Shown here piece by piece: positions 16,944 to 26,202 of a stretch of 64,000 nucleotides of DNA; the first letter of the stretch is position 1, and each line of letters begins with the position of its first letter. Source of the stretch: Candidatus Latescibacterota bacterium (lineage in GTDB: Bacteria > Latescibacterota > UBA2968 > UBA8231); NCBI GenBank assembly GCA_022819745.1, contig JAJEGS010000062.1:59417-123416 (forward strand). The letters run 5' to 3'. Made by a program: the position numbers and the translations under genes. Below the pieces are notes generated by a model, which searched no databases, was not told the origin of the DNA, and saw nothing but the letters and a program-made list of their open reading frames with translations.

Positions 16944-17834
16944 TTACGCATCCATCCAATTTAAATTTCGTCCGATAACCAACTCTGTCATTTTGGCGTG
17001 ATGAGTATTTTTCATGGGAATTGGCTTCGCTTGTAGATCGTATTTTTCTGCTAAATTCTGAACCTCGATTGCGTTGTCATAGGTCATTATAAAGTCGCCT
17101 TTGAGACGAATGCATTTTTGAAAGAGCACATCGTGATTTAGCGCGCAGTGTTTGTACAAGCGTCGGCCAGCATTTTTACCGCCGGCTGTATAGGGTGGAT
17201 CGACAAAAAATACCGTGCTTTCAGCGCTTTGATACTCGTCTAAGACATCGAACGCATCGGCGTGCCGGAAGGCTATTTTGGTGCGTACCAAATGAAGAGT
17301 TCGCAATCGTTTGGCGAGCGTCTCTGGATACCACCGTGAGCCAATTCCCTTGCCGCTTTCGCCCCGCTTCATAAATCTCGAACCAGCGGCCAAAATGCCG
17401 CCGTGTAGACAGCGATTTTTTATGATGGTCTTAAATGCTTTTTCCAACAATGAATTTGGCTCTTCATTGAGTATCAGTGCTGCATTTTCAGTATTCATCT
17501 CAAACCGCAAAATTTTATTGGCTAATTCTACGGCTGCTCCTGTAGCAACAATCTTCCACACAGCAGCTACTTCATCGTCCAATTCAACCATGAGTACTGA
17601 TCCGACCAAGCCCTCGCAGACCGCAGTCAGCGAGATAATTCCGCCGCCAGCAAAGGGTTCGACGAGTACTTTGGGTACTTGTTTTTGACTGGCCAACCAT
17701 TCCCTCAACTTTGGAACAAACCACGTCTTTCCGCCGGGATATCTAAATGGACTGCGTTGAGGCACGGAAGCGACATTTACAATTTTATCTTTTGGACTAA
17801 CATGTTTTTCAGATAAGGAAAATAATTCCATCAT
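16944..17834 (-). CDS. D12-class DNA adenine methyltransferase
   Basis: The 296-aa product is of the Dam/MboI alpha class. The SAM motif I region is RSPFRYPGGKTWFVPKL with VEPFAGGGIISLTAV, and the catalytic motif IV is VFFVDPPYTAGG. A target-recognition segment lies between. The gene overlaps the preceding NotI-like gene by one base, so it is the cognate methylase of a type II system. The gene pair and the following nuclease gene are more AT-rich than neighbours, consistent with transfer. Methylation protects the host from the partner nuclease; the recognition sequence is not predictable here. Confidence 0.93.
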   Translation of the reverse strand: MMELFSLSEKHVSPKDKIVNVASVPQRSPFRYPGGKTWFVPKLREWLASQKQVPKVLVEPFAGGGIISLTAVCEGLVGSVLMVELDDEVAAVWKIVATGAAVELANKILRFEMNTENAALILNEEPNSLLEKAFKTIIKNRCLHGGILAAGSRFMKRGESGKGIGSRWYPETLAKRLRTLHLVRTKIAFRHADAFDVLDEYQSAESTVFFVDPPYTAGGKNAGRRLYKHCALNHDVLFQKCIRLKGDFIMTYDNAIEVQNLAEKYDLQAKPIPMKNTHHAKMTELVIGRNLNWMDA

Positions 17835-18709
17835 TAACCTCCAATAGGACTGTCTATGATTTTATTTGTTGGGGGTAATTCAATTTTCTCATCAAGTTTT
17901 TCTTGGAGTTTATTCATAAATTTCTTAATGCAGCCAACATTAGGACTAGTAATAGTGTCCAGCGTTTCTACAAATTTCGTGTAAACTATTTTTGTACTCT
18001 TCAGTGTATAACGGGAATCGTCCGTTAGGTCTAAATCATATATTAGCCAAGCGATTTCGGCTTCAGATTTATCAACTTCCTTTAATTGAGGTAACGTCTC
18101 AAAAAAATTCTTATCTAATGCTACTGCAATCTTCTTTTTCCATGCATGTAGAATACCTCCCTTATAAAGAAGCTGAGGTGCTAAGCGTTTACGTGAAGAA
18201 GACAGGAAGTCTGGACGTGGAAATTTGGGCTGGGATGTCCAATCCATATTTGAGTTAGTCGTACAATCGGACATGTAAAAATTAAATGGATTCCTGACAT
18301 TCCCAGAAATATAAACAGCTTGAATCTCAAGAGCACCGAAGTCATAAACTTTGCCATCCTCATCATAGGCGATCAACACTACATCGATGTTACCGGCTGA
18401 TTTTCCGCAGCGATCGTTAAGTCTTACTTCTGTAAGAGAAGTCCATAAAGTACCTTGAGGAAAAAAGAAATCAGACGCATCGTCAGTAATGATCCAATCT
18501 TCACGGAATCTTATAGGACATGTTATAACAGGTGAACTATTATGATTTATACTACATACGCCTAAAGGGTCTTGGGCCTTATCTTTTGTGCAATTCGGCA
18601 CTTTGTTATTAAAAGGGCAGAGCCTTCTCTTTCTATGTCTTTCTGCTTTTTCACTAAAATCAGCGGGTAAGTGACCAAATACTTCTGCTAGAGGCTGAGG
18701 ATCCTTCAT
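17834..18709 (-). CDS. NotI-family type II restriction endonuclease
   Basis: The 291-aa product begins PLAEVFGHLPADFSEKAERH followed by RLCPFNNKVPNCTKDK, then PLGVCSI and VITCPIRF. These are four cysteines spaced like the Cys4 iron site of NotI. The nuclease core follows as NIDVVLIAYDEDGKVYDFGALEIQAVY, giving a D and an ExQ pair as in NotI. It is shorter than NotI (383 aa), so part of the specificity region may be absent. Its only plausible partner is the overlapping adenine methylase, whereas NotI itself pairs with a cytosine methylase; the target is therefore probably different. ATG chosen 10 bp downstream of a weak purine stretch. Confidence 0.85.
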   Translation of the reverse strand: MKDPQPLAEVFGHLPADFSEKAERHRKRRLCPFNNKVPNCTKDKAQDPLGVCSINHNSSPVITCPIRFREDWIITDDASDFFFPQGTLWTSLTEVRLNDRCGKSAGNIDVVLIAYDEDGKVYDFGALEIQAVYISGNVRNPFNFYMSDCTTNSNMDWTSQPKFPRPDFLSSSRKRLAPQLLYKGGILHAWKKKIAVALDKNFFETLPQLKEVDKSEAEIAWLIYDLDLTDDSRYTLKSTKIVYTKFVETLDTITSPNVGCIKKFMNKLQEKLDEKIELPPTNKIIDSPIGG

Positions 18710-18812
18710 TATATATCTTCCTTTTTCTTATAACGTGTTTTTTTTCGAATACTAAGATCGCCATGCTTGGGCTACCTATATGCATCACGTACCATGTGTT
18801 GAGTATTCCTTG

Positions 18813-19601
18813 CTAGTGCTTGATTACTAAGACAGAGACACCGAATAGGCGCTGATTCTCACGTATCATTTGCTGCGGATTATCAATTATACCTAAGTCA
18901 TAGATAATAAACATTAACCGTTTCCACTTTGTCTTGTATGCTGTGATATCAGCGTTTATCTCCTCTTGGACAGCAGGTGCTCCATGGCCCTCCTTTGTGA
19001 GTTTAGCTTCAATCGCAAGATCCATTGACTCGACCGTAAAATCTGGCCGTGATGCCCTCGGCCCAGTGGGAGCCACTTCCTTATCTCTAACAAAGACAAC
19101 ACCAAGTGTATTCAGGATATTCTCGATCGCATCCTGCACTTCTTTTTCACAAGTAGGTTGGCTTCTGCGGAATGAAGGTCGCAGTGCCCGTTCGATGGCA
19201 GTCCCGATATCGAGACCATCCCTAGACTTGAAGTTCACGAGATCGGGATCTTCGAGAGCTTGTTCGTAGACGCCAATAGCCTGATCTATGCAATCTAGCA
19301 CAGTGCCTATGAGAGATATGCCCCAAAATTCTTGAAAAAAATTCTCAAAGGGATCAATATTCTGAGGGACGACCCCGCCTACCGCAGGAGGAGGCCCAAT
19401 GGTCATAAGTCTTAGCGCCCCTGCATCGATGACCGCCTTTCTTGCGGGAATTAGCATCTTGTTCAGTTGCCTGCGCAGATTAGCCTGCTCTTCGGAGGAC
19501 CCCCTATCCTGATACCAGCAGAGCACGTATTTCCGAAACTCTGTAAGGAACTTGATACGCTTGTCTATACGTAAACTGGAGGCTTTGTCATTCTCGGCCA
19601 C
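18813..19601 (-). CDS. DpnII/MboI-like PD-(D/E)XK nuclease
   Basis: The 262-aa product has a helical N-terminal two-thirds and a C-terminal PD-(D/E)XK domain: GPRASRPDFTV, then LAIEAKLTK, then a QEEINADITAYKTKWKRLMF helix and FIIYDLG. The last part matches the DpnII-MboI-type endonuclease C-terminus, with the D and E-x-K catalytic residues. It lies 100 bp upstream (in transcription sense) of the NotI-like gene on the same strand. It may be a separate nuclease or an additional component of the restriction island; no own methylase is seen. Confidence 0.75.
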   Translation of the reverse strand: MAENDKASSLRIDKRIKFLTEFRKYVLCWYQDRGSSEEQANLRRQLNKMLIPARKAVIDAGALRLMTIGPPPAVGGVVPQNIDPFENFFQEFWGISLIGTVLDCIDQAIGVYEQALEDPDLVNFKSRDGLDIGTAIERALRPSFRRSQPTCEKEVQDAIENILNTLGVVFVRDKEVAPTGPRASRPDFTVESMDLAIEAKLTKEGHGAPAVQEEINADITAYKTKWKRLMFIIYDLGIIDNPQQMIRENQRLFGVSVLVIKH

Positions 19602-19705
19602 GATAACCTCGGTACTATAGGATATTTAACGAACATGATTAAGACTAACCTTAGCAACCGCTTCATTCCACAACGCAGCTTCTATACGTTAGTCTCCGAT
19701 GTCTC

Positions 19706-22429
19706 TCAGTGCGCCTCCAGCCAATTCTCGCCGGTGCCCATCTCGATTTCTATCGGCACCTCCATCGGCAAAGCCTCGCGCATCTCGCGTGCGACTAGCG
19801 GCGGTAGGGTCTCCACCTCGTCCCGGTGCAGGTCAAAGACCAGTTCGTCGTGAACCTGCAACAGCATGGCCGAGCGGAACCCTTCCTCGCGCAGCAGCCG
19901 ATGGATGCGGCTCATCGCCAGCTTGATCATATCCGCGGCCGTGCCCTGAATACGGGTATTGATCGCGTTGCGCTCGGCTCCTTTGCGGGTGGTAGCATTG
20001 CGCGAGTTGATGTCGCGCAGATAGCGCCGCCGCCCGGTCACCGTCTCGACGTAGCCCTTGTCGCGGGCGAACTCCACAGTCTCGTCGAGATAGCGCCGCA
20101 CCCCTGGATACTGGGCGAAGTACTGCTCGATTAGCTCAGAGGCCTGCCAGCGCGGAATGTCGAGCCGCTCGGCTAACCCAAAGGGAGAGATCCCGTAGAT
20201 GATGCCGAAGTTGACCGTCTTGGCCTGGCGGCGCATATCGGGGGTCGCTTGGTCTTCTGCGACTTGGTAGATCTTTGCGGCCGTAGCCATGTGGATGTCG
20301 CCGCCGCTGTTGAAGGTGTCCAGCATCCCCTCGTCGCGGCTGAGCGCAGCGGCAATCCGCAACTCGATCTGCGAATAGTCGGCCGAGAAGAGCAGGTAGT
20401 CGCTGCTGCGCGGCACAAAGGCGCGGCGGATTTCCCGCCCCTGCTCGCTGCGGATGGGGATGTTCTGGAGGTTCGGGCGGTCGGACTTCATGCGCCCGGT
20501 GGCGGTCATGAGCTGCTCGTAATTGGTGTGGACGCGCCCGGTGGCCTTAAAGACTGCGCTGGGTAGTTGATCCACATACGTTGACTTGAGCTTGGTGTGC
20601 AAGCGGTATTCGAGCACCTGCCGCGCGATCTCGTGGCGATTGGCCAGCCGGCGCAAAATCTGTTCGCTGGTTTGGTACTGGCCGGTCTTCTGCGTCCGCC
20701 GCGCATTGGGATCCAGCTCCATCTTATCAAAGAGAATGGTCCCTAGCTGATTGCCCGAATTGAGGTTGAAGCGCTCCCCGGCCAGCTCAAAGACGCGCTC
20801 GGCAGCCTGCTCGATGGCCTCCTCAAACTGCCGCGAGAGCGCGGCCAAAGCCGAGCTTTCCATACGAATGCCCTCGTGTTCCATATCCACCAGTACCGGC
20901 AGGAGCGGAACTTCGATCTCGTAAAAAACGCGCTGCTGATCCATGTCGTCGATTTTCGGCCGCAGCGCCGCAGCGAGTTGGAAGGTAATGTCCGCATCCT
21001 CGCAAGCGTACTCGGCCACTTGCTCCACCGGCACCTGCAAGAGCGTTAGCTGCTCACCGCCGCGCTCGCCGATCAGCTCGGATATGGGCTTGGGCGAGTA
21101 GGAGAGCAGACTCTTGGCCAGTTCGTCCATGCTGCGTCTCAGCTCTGGCTCGGCCAAGGTCGCCGCCAGCATGGTGTCGAAGAAAGGCCCCTCTACCCGC
21201 ATGTCGTGCCAGCGGAGTACGCTGAGATCGTACTTGAGATTGTGGCCGATCTTTTCGCTCGCTCCTTCAAACACCGGGCGGAATTCATCCAAAACAGCCA
21301 GCACCTCGGCCCGGTCCTGCGGCAGCGGTACGTAGTGGCCCGTGCCCGGAGCCCACGAAAAGGCCAACCCAATCAAGTCGCATTGCCGGACGTCGAGGCC
21401 GTTAGTCTCGCAGTCAAAGCAAAACGCGGGCTGCTCCAACAGCGTCGCGATCAACGCCTGTCGCTTACCGGGCGTATCAACGAGCTGATAGTCGTGCTCC
21501 ACATCCGCCACCCCTTTGAGCGGGCCGTGGGCCGGTTCCTTTTCAGCGCTAAACTCGTCGCCGAGCAGCCGCCGACCCAGCGTGTTGAATTCGAGCTCGG
21601 TGAATAGAGTCTCCAGCTTCGGACGGTCCCAGTCGGCCTTAACCAAATCCGCCAGTCCCACATCCAGCGGCACGTCGCACTCAATGGTGACCAGCTCCTT
21701 GGAGAGCAGAGCCTGTTCCCGGTGTTCTTCTACGTTCTGCTTCTGCTTGCCCTTGAGTTGGTCGGTGTGCGCCAGCAACTCTTCGACGCTGCCGTACTCG
21801 GCGATGAGCTTTTGCGCCGTCTTGGGGCCGATCCCCGGTACGCCGGGCACATTGTCCGAGGAGTCGCCCATCAGCCCCAGCACATCGATCACTTGGTCGA
21901 TCCGCTCGACCTGCCATTGTGCAAGAATCTCCGGCACTCCCAAAACCTCAGCCTCGTCGCCGCCGCGCCCCGGCTTGTACATAAAGCTCCGCTCGGAAAC
22001 GAGTTGGCCGTAGTCCTTGTCGGGCGTGACCATGTACGTCGCAAATCCCTCGACCTCGGCCTTTTTGGCCAACGTGCCGATCACGTCGTCGGCCTCCCAC
22101 CCCGGCTCGCGCAAGACCGGGATGTTAAACGCCTCGCAGAGCCGGAATACGTACGGCAGTGCTTGGCTCAGATCCTCGGGCATCGCCTCGCGCTGGGCTT
22201 TGTACTCTTCGTACTTGTGGTGCCGGTGCGTAGGCTCAGGCGTGTCGAAAACGACGGCGATGTGCGTCGGCTCACCCTTTTCGATGATGGAAAGCAAGGT
22301 GTTGGCGAAGGCAAAAACGGCCGACGTGTTCATGCCCTTTGAAGTCATACGCGGATTGCGAATCATCGCAAAGTGGCCCCGATAGACGAGGGCCATACCA
22401 TCGAGCAGGAAGAGAACTTTTTCGCTCAT
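19706..22429 (-). CDS. polA: DNA polymerase I
   Basis: The 907-aa product has all three PolA domains. The 5'-3' exonuclease (about 1-290) shows LFLLDGMALVYRGHFA and WEADDVIGTLA. The 3'-5' proofreading domain (about 310-490) retains catalytic acids in FDCETNGLD, NLKYDLSVLRWHD and YACEDADIT, so proofreading should be active. The polymerase domain (about 520-907) has DYSQIELRIAAALSRD, the O-helix RRQAKTVNFGIIYG and QVHDELVFD. It fills Okazaki gaps and takes part in repair. It is 19 bp downstream of the PhyH gene but probably has its own expression. Confidence 0.97.
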   Translation of the reverse strand: MSEKVLFLLDGMALVYRGHFAMIRNPRMTSKGMNTSAVFAFANTLLSIIEKGEPTHIAVVFDTPEPTHRHHKYEEYKAQREAMPEDLSQALPYVFRLCEAFNIPVLREPGWEADDVIGTLAKKAEVEGFATYMVTPDKDYGQLVSERSFMYKPGRGGDEAEVLGVPEILAQWQVERIDQVIDVLGLMGDSSDNVPGVPGIGPKTAQKLIAEYGSVEELLAHTDQLKGKQKQNVEEHREQALLSKELVTIECDVPLDVGLADLVKADWDRPKLETLFTELEFNTLGRRLLGDEFSAEKEPAHGPLKGVADVEHDYQLVDTPGKRQALIATLLEQPAFCFDCETNGLDVRQCDLIGLAFSWAPGTGHYVPLPQDRAEVLAVLDEFRPVFEGASEKIGHNLKYDLSVLRWHDMRVEGPFFDTMLAATLAEPELRRSMDELAKSLLSYSPKPISELIGERGGEQLTLLQVPVEQVAEYACEDADITFQLAAALRPKIDDMDQQRVFYEIEVPLLPVLVDMEHEGIRMESSALAALSRQFEEAIEQAAERVFELAGERFNLNSGNQLGTILFDKMELDPNARRTQKTGQYQTSEQILRRLANRHEIARQVLEYRLHTKLKSTYVDQLPSAVFKATGRVHTNYEQLMTATGRMKSDRPNLQNIPIRSEQGREIRRAFVPRSSDYLLFSADYSQIELRIAAALSRDEGMLDTFNSGGDIHMATAAKIYQVAEDQATPDMRRQAKTVNFGIIYGISPFGLAERLDIPRWQASELIEQYFAQYPGVRRYLDETVEFARDKGYVETVTGRRRYLRDINSRNATTRKGAERNAINTRIQGTAADMIKLAMSRIHRLLREEGFRSAMLLQVHDELVFDLHRDEVETLPPLVAREMREALPMEVPIEIEMGTGENWLEAH

Positions 22430-22448
22430 GTAGAATTCTTTCGTCGCC

Positions 22449-23288
22449 TCAAACGGCTTGGTTAGCTACTTCGTAATACTTGTTGATGCCGGGCACATCG
22501 CTCATCCCGTGCCACACGCCCCGGAAGAGCGTGCGGCGCTTCTCTGGAAACGAGGCGATCACTTCGGCCGACGGACAGCCCTTGCCCCACTTGGAATTGA
22601 CCGTGTCGTAGCAAGTGAACAAACTCAGCCGGTCGCGCTGCTCATTGGTCCAGCGCGTACCCGAATGGCACAGGGCCTCAGTGAAAATCACCACCGAACC
22701 GGCCGGGCAGGTATAGCTCTCCCACAGCGCACTGTCGCGCTCGCTCAGCTCGTCGGGCCGGGAGAAGGCGGCCTTGTGGCTGCCCGGCAGAAAAAGCGTG
22801 CCCCCGTCGCCCTCGCCGACTTCGTTGAGCTCCCACACCACCCGCGTCAGGCCGGAATGCACCTTGCCCGACTGCATCTGGTAGATGTGCGAGTTGCCGC
22901 GAAAGTTGAAGTACCCGCCGCCGCCGTGCGGGCCGAAGTTGTCGTGTCCGGCTTGGCGATGGCTGGTATAGGTGTGGTCGTAGCGGAACCCATAGCAGTC
23001 TTCGCTGGCCAGCGCCTGATGCGAGAGCACTTCGTTGAGCACGCCCACTACCGCCGGATGGTCGAGCAAGATCTGCGACGGGCCGCCGTGATTGTCGCGC
23101 TCGTCCGGCGGCAGGGACTCGCGCTCGTAGAGAAATTTCATCTGGTGGGCGCGAATCGCCACCAGCTCTTCTTCGCTCAACAGCGCGGGCAAGAGGACAA
23201 ATCCCTTGAGGTCAAAAAGGTACTTCTGGGCCTCACTCATCGGGACGACGTCCCGCCCGTCGGCATTGGTCGTCGGCAGCAGCTCCAT
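22449..23288 (-). CDS. Phytanoyl-CoA dioxygenase (PhyH) family protein
   Basis: The 279-aa Fe(II)/2-oxoglutarate-dependent oxygenase has the double-stranded beta-helix pattern. The N-terminal MSEAQKYLFDLKGFVLLP is typical of PhyH. A metal-binding H-x-D-type motif would sit around HTYTSHRQAGHDNFGPHGG, the distal histidine in GSVVIFTEALCHSGTRWT, and the 2-OG-binding arginine in ERDRLSLF. No HxD triad can be assigned with certainty. It lies 7 bp after the alcohol dehydrogenase gene on the same strand, suggesting one catabolic operon. The substrate is unknown. Confidence 0.88.
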   Translation of the reverse strand: MELLPTTNADGRDVVPMSEAQKYLFDLKGFVLLPALLSEEELVAIRAHQMKFLYERESLPPDERDNHGGPSQILLDHPAVVGVLNEVLSHQALASEDCYGFRYDHTYTSHRQAGHDNFGPHGGGGYFNFRGNSHIYQMQSGKVHSGLTRVVWELNEVGEGDGGTLFLPGSHKAAFSRPDELSERDSALWESYTCPAGSVVIFTEALCHSGTRWTNEQRDRLSLFTCYDTVNSKWGKGCPSAEVIASFPEKRRTLFRGVWHGMSDVPGINKYYEVANQAV

Positions 23289-23295
23289 AAGCGCG

Positions 23296-24309
23296 TCAGT
23301 CCTTCCAGTTGAATACCACGTTGAGCATGTTTTTCTCGCGGTGGTACGCCATTTCGTAGGCTTGCACCATGTCCGAGTAGTGCAGCCGGTGGGTGACCAA
23401 GCGACTCGGCTGGAGCTTGCCCTCCTGCATCAGCGAGAGCACGTGGACGCAGCGGCCGTCGTTGTCAAAGTGGTCTCCTTCCGGCGGCGGAAACAGCGAC
23501 CCGGCCCGATCGTTGACCGCACAGATTGAAACGCCCTTGAAGTAAAACCAGCGCATGTCCAACGGGTTAAAATCCAGCGCCTCTTCACCCCGCCCAGGCA
23601 AGCTGACGATAGACACCCGTCCGTTAGTTCGGACTACTTCCATCGCCGTGCGATACGCCGGCCAAGGGTTGGCCGTCAGGATCACCAAGTCGATCCCCTG
23701 CCCGTGGGTGAATTCGTCCAGCTTGTCCTCCAACTCGGGGTCGTCCGACAACAGGGCTTCGTGTGCGCCCATCTGGCGCGCCATGTCCAAGCGCACCGAA
23801 CTGTTACCCAGCCCCACGACCCGCGCGCCAAAAAGCGGGCCTAGCGCCACGGCCCCCAGCCCCAAGACGCCCAACCCCACCACGGCCACGGTTTCGCCGG
23901 GCGCGAAAAAAGCCTTGGTGTAGCAATGCATACTCAAGGCGTACAAATGGGCGAACACCGCGTCTTCGGCCGCCACCCCGTCCGGCACATGCACAATGCT
24001 CTCGCTGTCCTGCGCCACGTACGCCGACTGATGGGGATGCCGCGACACCACCCGATCCCCCACCGCGAACTTAGTGACCTTGCTGCCGACCCCGCGCACC
24101 ACACCTAGGTTGCTGTCGCCCACCCAGCGCGGAAAATCCGGTGCCCCGGGCACCTGTTCGGCTCCTTCGTAGTTGCCTCGGTCAGTGCCGATCTTAAACC
24201 CCGTAATCTCCGTCTCCACCCAAATCTGGTCGTCCTCCAAGTTCTCCGTGTCCAGCGTCAGATCTTCAATCCGCAAATCTCGCGGACCGTGCAACATGGC
24301 AATTTTCAT
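23296..24309 (-). CDS. Zinc-type alcohol dehydrogenase-like oxidoreductase
   Basis: The 337-aa product belongs to the MDR superfamily. The GroES-like domain starts MKIAMLHGPRDLRIEDL. The Rossmann motif is VAVVGLGVLGLGAVALGP. The catalytic zinc cysteine/GHE motif is not evident, as in several two-domain sorbitol-dehydrogenase-like members, so zinc dependence is uncertain. The start was set at the ATG preceded by GGAGGAATCGC; a longer in-frame extension upstream lacks family similarity. It is part of the minus-strand cluster with the PhyH gene and the TPP enzyme. Confidence 0.87.
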   Translation of the reverse strand: MKIAMLHGPRDLRIEDLTLDTENLEDDQIWVETEITGFKIGTDRGNYEGAEQVPGAPDFPRWVGDSNLGVVRGVGSKVTKFAVGDRVVSRHPHQSAYVAQDSESIVHVPDGVAAEDAVFAHLYALSMHCYTKAFFAPGETVAVVGLGVLGLGAVALGPLFGARVVGLGNSSVRLDMARQMGAHEALLSDDPELEDKLDEFTHGQGIDLVILTANPWPAYRTAMEVVRTNGRVSIVSLPGRGEEALDFNPLDMRWFYFKGVSICAVNDRAGSLFPPPEGDHFDNDGRCVHVLSLMQEGKLQPSRLVTHRLHYSDMVQAYEMAYHREKNMLNVVFNWKD

Positions 24310-24325
24310 GCGATTCCTCCGGCTG

Positions 24326-26200
24326 TTAAAGTCCAATTTCGTGGCGCAGCGCCTCGGTATCGGCGCACCAGTTGCCGACGTTCCAGCGACCAAAGGCCCC
24401 CAAGCTACCGCGCTCATCTGATCCGAAATAAACGGGGACGTGTATCAGCGACAAGCCGCCGTGCGCCCGCGCCTGGTCCAACGCCCTTTCCAGCGACTCG
24501 GGCGAATACCCGCCGCTCAACGCGACCACGCCCTCTACTGCACTCGCCCAAGCCACGTAGTCAACAGCCACGCGGTCCCAAGTGCCACAGTCAGCCCCGT
24601 ACTGGGCCAATTGCAAACCCGAGATCGCCCCCATCCGCCGATTGTCCAACAGCAGAATGCACCCGGTCGCTCCGTGCTCTACCCCGTCGATGAGCACCTG
24701 CGGATTCATGGTGAAAGAGCCATCGCCGCTAATAGCCAACCCGTAGAACGGCTCAGTAGCTACCGCCGTGGCCAACAGCGCCGAGACTGCAAAACCCATA
24801 TAGCTGGCCCCGGTCTCGGTAAAGGTGCGGCCCAAGCGATCGTCCTCTACGACTTGGAAGCCATTGGCCTGCACGTCGCCGGCGTCGAAAAAACACACCG
24901 CATCGCGGGCGCGCGCCCAATCCGTGGCCACCTTGATGGCCGTCGGCTGCGTCATAACCTCCGCGTCCCACGTCTCGTCGTACAGCACCGACTTGCGATA
25001 GCGCACGGCCTTAAACTCCACCCACTCCCGCTTCTTGTCGCTACAGGCTTGCAACCAAGCCGAAGGAGAGCCGTTTTGCACGCGACTCGCGCTGAGAGCG
25101 CGGTTCAATTCTCGCAGCGTCCGCGCGGCATCGCCGACCAAGGCCATAGTCTTGCCGTAGTGAGTAGCAGTTTCTGGATCGGCGTTGATATTGACGACTC
25201 CCTGCACTCGCGGATAGCCCGTGCGCGACGAATCCGACTGGCAGACAAAGCGCGAGCCCACGGCGATCAAGAAATCAGCTTCCTCCATCGCATAGTTGCC
25301 ACAGATCGACCCCTTGCTGCCGCCAACAGTCATGTTGCGAGGATGGTCGTACGGCAAGACACCGGAGACTAGGGGACTAGTCACAGCCACTGCGTCGGCT
25401 AGCTCTAACAACTCAGCCAACTCCGCCCCGGCCCCACGCGCACCGCCGCCGACCTTGACGACCACGCGCTCGGCCGCGGCAATAGCGGCTGCCGCCTCTG
25501 CGTAGCGTCCCTCATCTGCGGCCGCACCCAACGGCGGCGGTGCGCCCACGGGCAACTCATCCAAATTGAATTGCGCCAGTTCCGCCGGTTGCACGTTGAG
25601 CGGCAAGAGCAAGAAAAACGGCTCGGCCTGATGCGGATGATCCACCGCGTTGAGTCCACGCCGGAGCGCAGTGGCAAGCGCCAGCGGCGTGTGCAGCGAG
25701 TACGTCCGGCTCATGGTGCCGAACAGCCGCAGGAAGGCGCTTTGTTCGGTCCCAGGAATCTGCTGCATGTTCGGCCCCTCGTCTTGGGTCGTCTCGTCCC
25801 CGAGCAGATACCAGATGCCCAACCCGTCCGAGCGCGGGACAATAGAGGCCGCCAGCGCTTGCAGTGCGCCCGGACCGATCGAAGTGACGACCGCGGCCTT
25901 TTCGCCGCGCACCCAGCGCAGGGCCGCGGCCGCGTGCGACGCCTCGATTTCGCTGCGCACCCCACAGACGCGCACTAGCCCAGCGTCCTGATAAATCCGC
26001 AAGACCTCGCCGATCTCGGTCGAGCCGTGGCCAAAGACGCAAAAGAAAGTCCTGACGCCTTGCAACCAAAGCCCCAGGACTAGCGCCTCGGATACCGTAG
26101 TATCGATGCGGCGGCCCAGCACCCCAAAACCCCCGGCTGCAGCGATTTCCTGCGCCCGCTCCCGCCGCGTCTGTGCCAATTGCGCTACAGTCGCTTCCAT
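24326..26200 (-). CDS. Thiamine pyrophosphate-dependent enzyme (acetolactate synthase/IolD type)
   Basis: The 624-aa product has the three TPP-enzyme domains. The N-terminal PYR domain carries the activating glutamate in VRSEIEASHAAAALR. A central domain follows with VKVGGGARGAGAELAELL. The C-terminal PP domain has the GDG...N cofactor motif (SGDGSFTMNPQ then LLLDNRRMG). Length and the TTVSEALVLGLWLQGV opening suggest the IolD-like branch, which hydrolyses or decarboxylates cyclic diketones, but acetolactate-synthase-like activity is equally open. The ATG 2 bp after the SGNH hydrolase stop was chosen; an upstream in-frame ATG overlaps that gene. Confidence 0.88.
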   Translation of the reverse strand: MEATVAQLAQTRRERAQEIAAAGGFGVLGRRIDTTVSEALVLGLWLQGVRTFFCVFGHGSTEIGEVLRIYQDAGLVRVCGVRSEIEASHAAAALRWVRGEKAAVVTSIGPGALQALAASIVPRSDGLGIWYLLGDETTQDEGPNMQQIPGTEQSAFLRLFGTMSRTYSLHTPLALATALRRGLNAVDHPHQAEPFFLLLPLNVQPAELAQFNLDELPVGAPPPLGAAADEGRYAEAAAAIAAAERVVVKVGGGARGAGAELAELLELADAVAVTSPLVSGVLPYDHPRNMTVGGSKGSICGNYAMEEADFLIAVGSRFVCQSDSSRTGYPRVQGVVNINADPETATHYGKTMALVGDAARTLRELNRALSASRVQNGSPSAWLQACSDKKREWVEFKAVRYRKSVLYDETWDAEVMTQPTAIKVATDWARARDAVCFFDAGDVQANGFQVVEDDRLGRTFTETGASYMGFAVSALLATAVATEPFYGLAISGDGSFTMNPQVLIDGVEHGATGCILLLDNRRMGAISGLQLAQYGADCGTWDRVAVDYVAWASAVEGVVALSGGYSPESLERALDQARAHGGLSLIHVPVYFGSDERGSLGAFGRWNVGNWCADTEALRHEIGL

Positions 26201-26202
26201 GG

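Noticed and set aside
24440..25372. 310-codon plus-strand open frame
   Set aside because: It is a GC-driven shadow antisense to the TPP enzyme, which has all family motifs.
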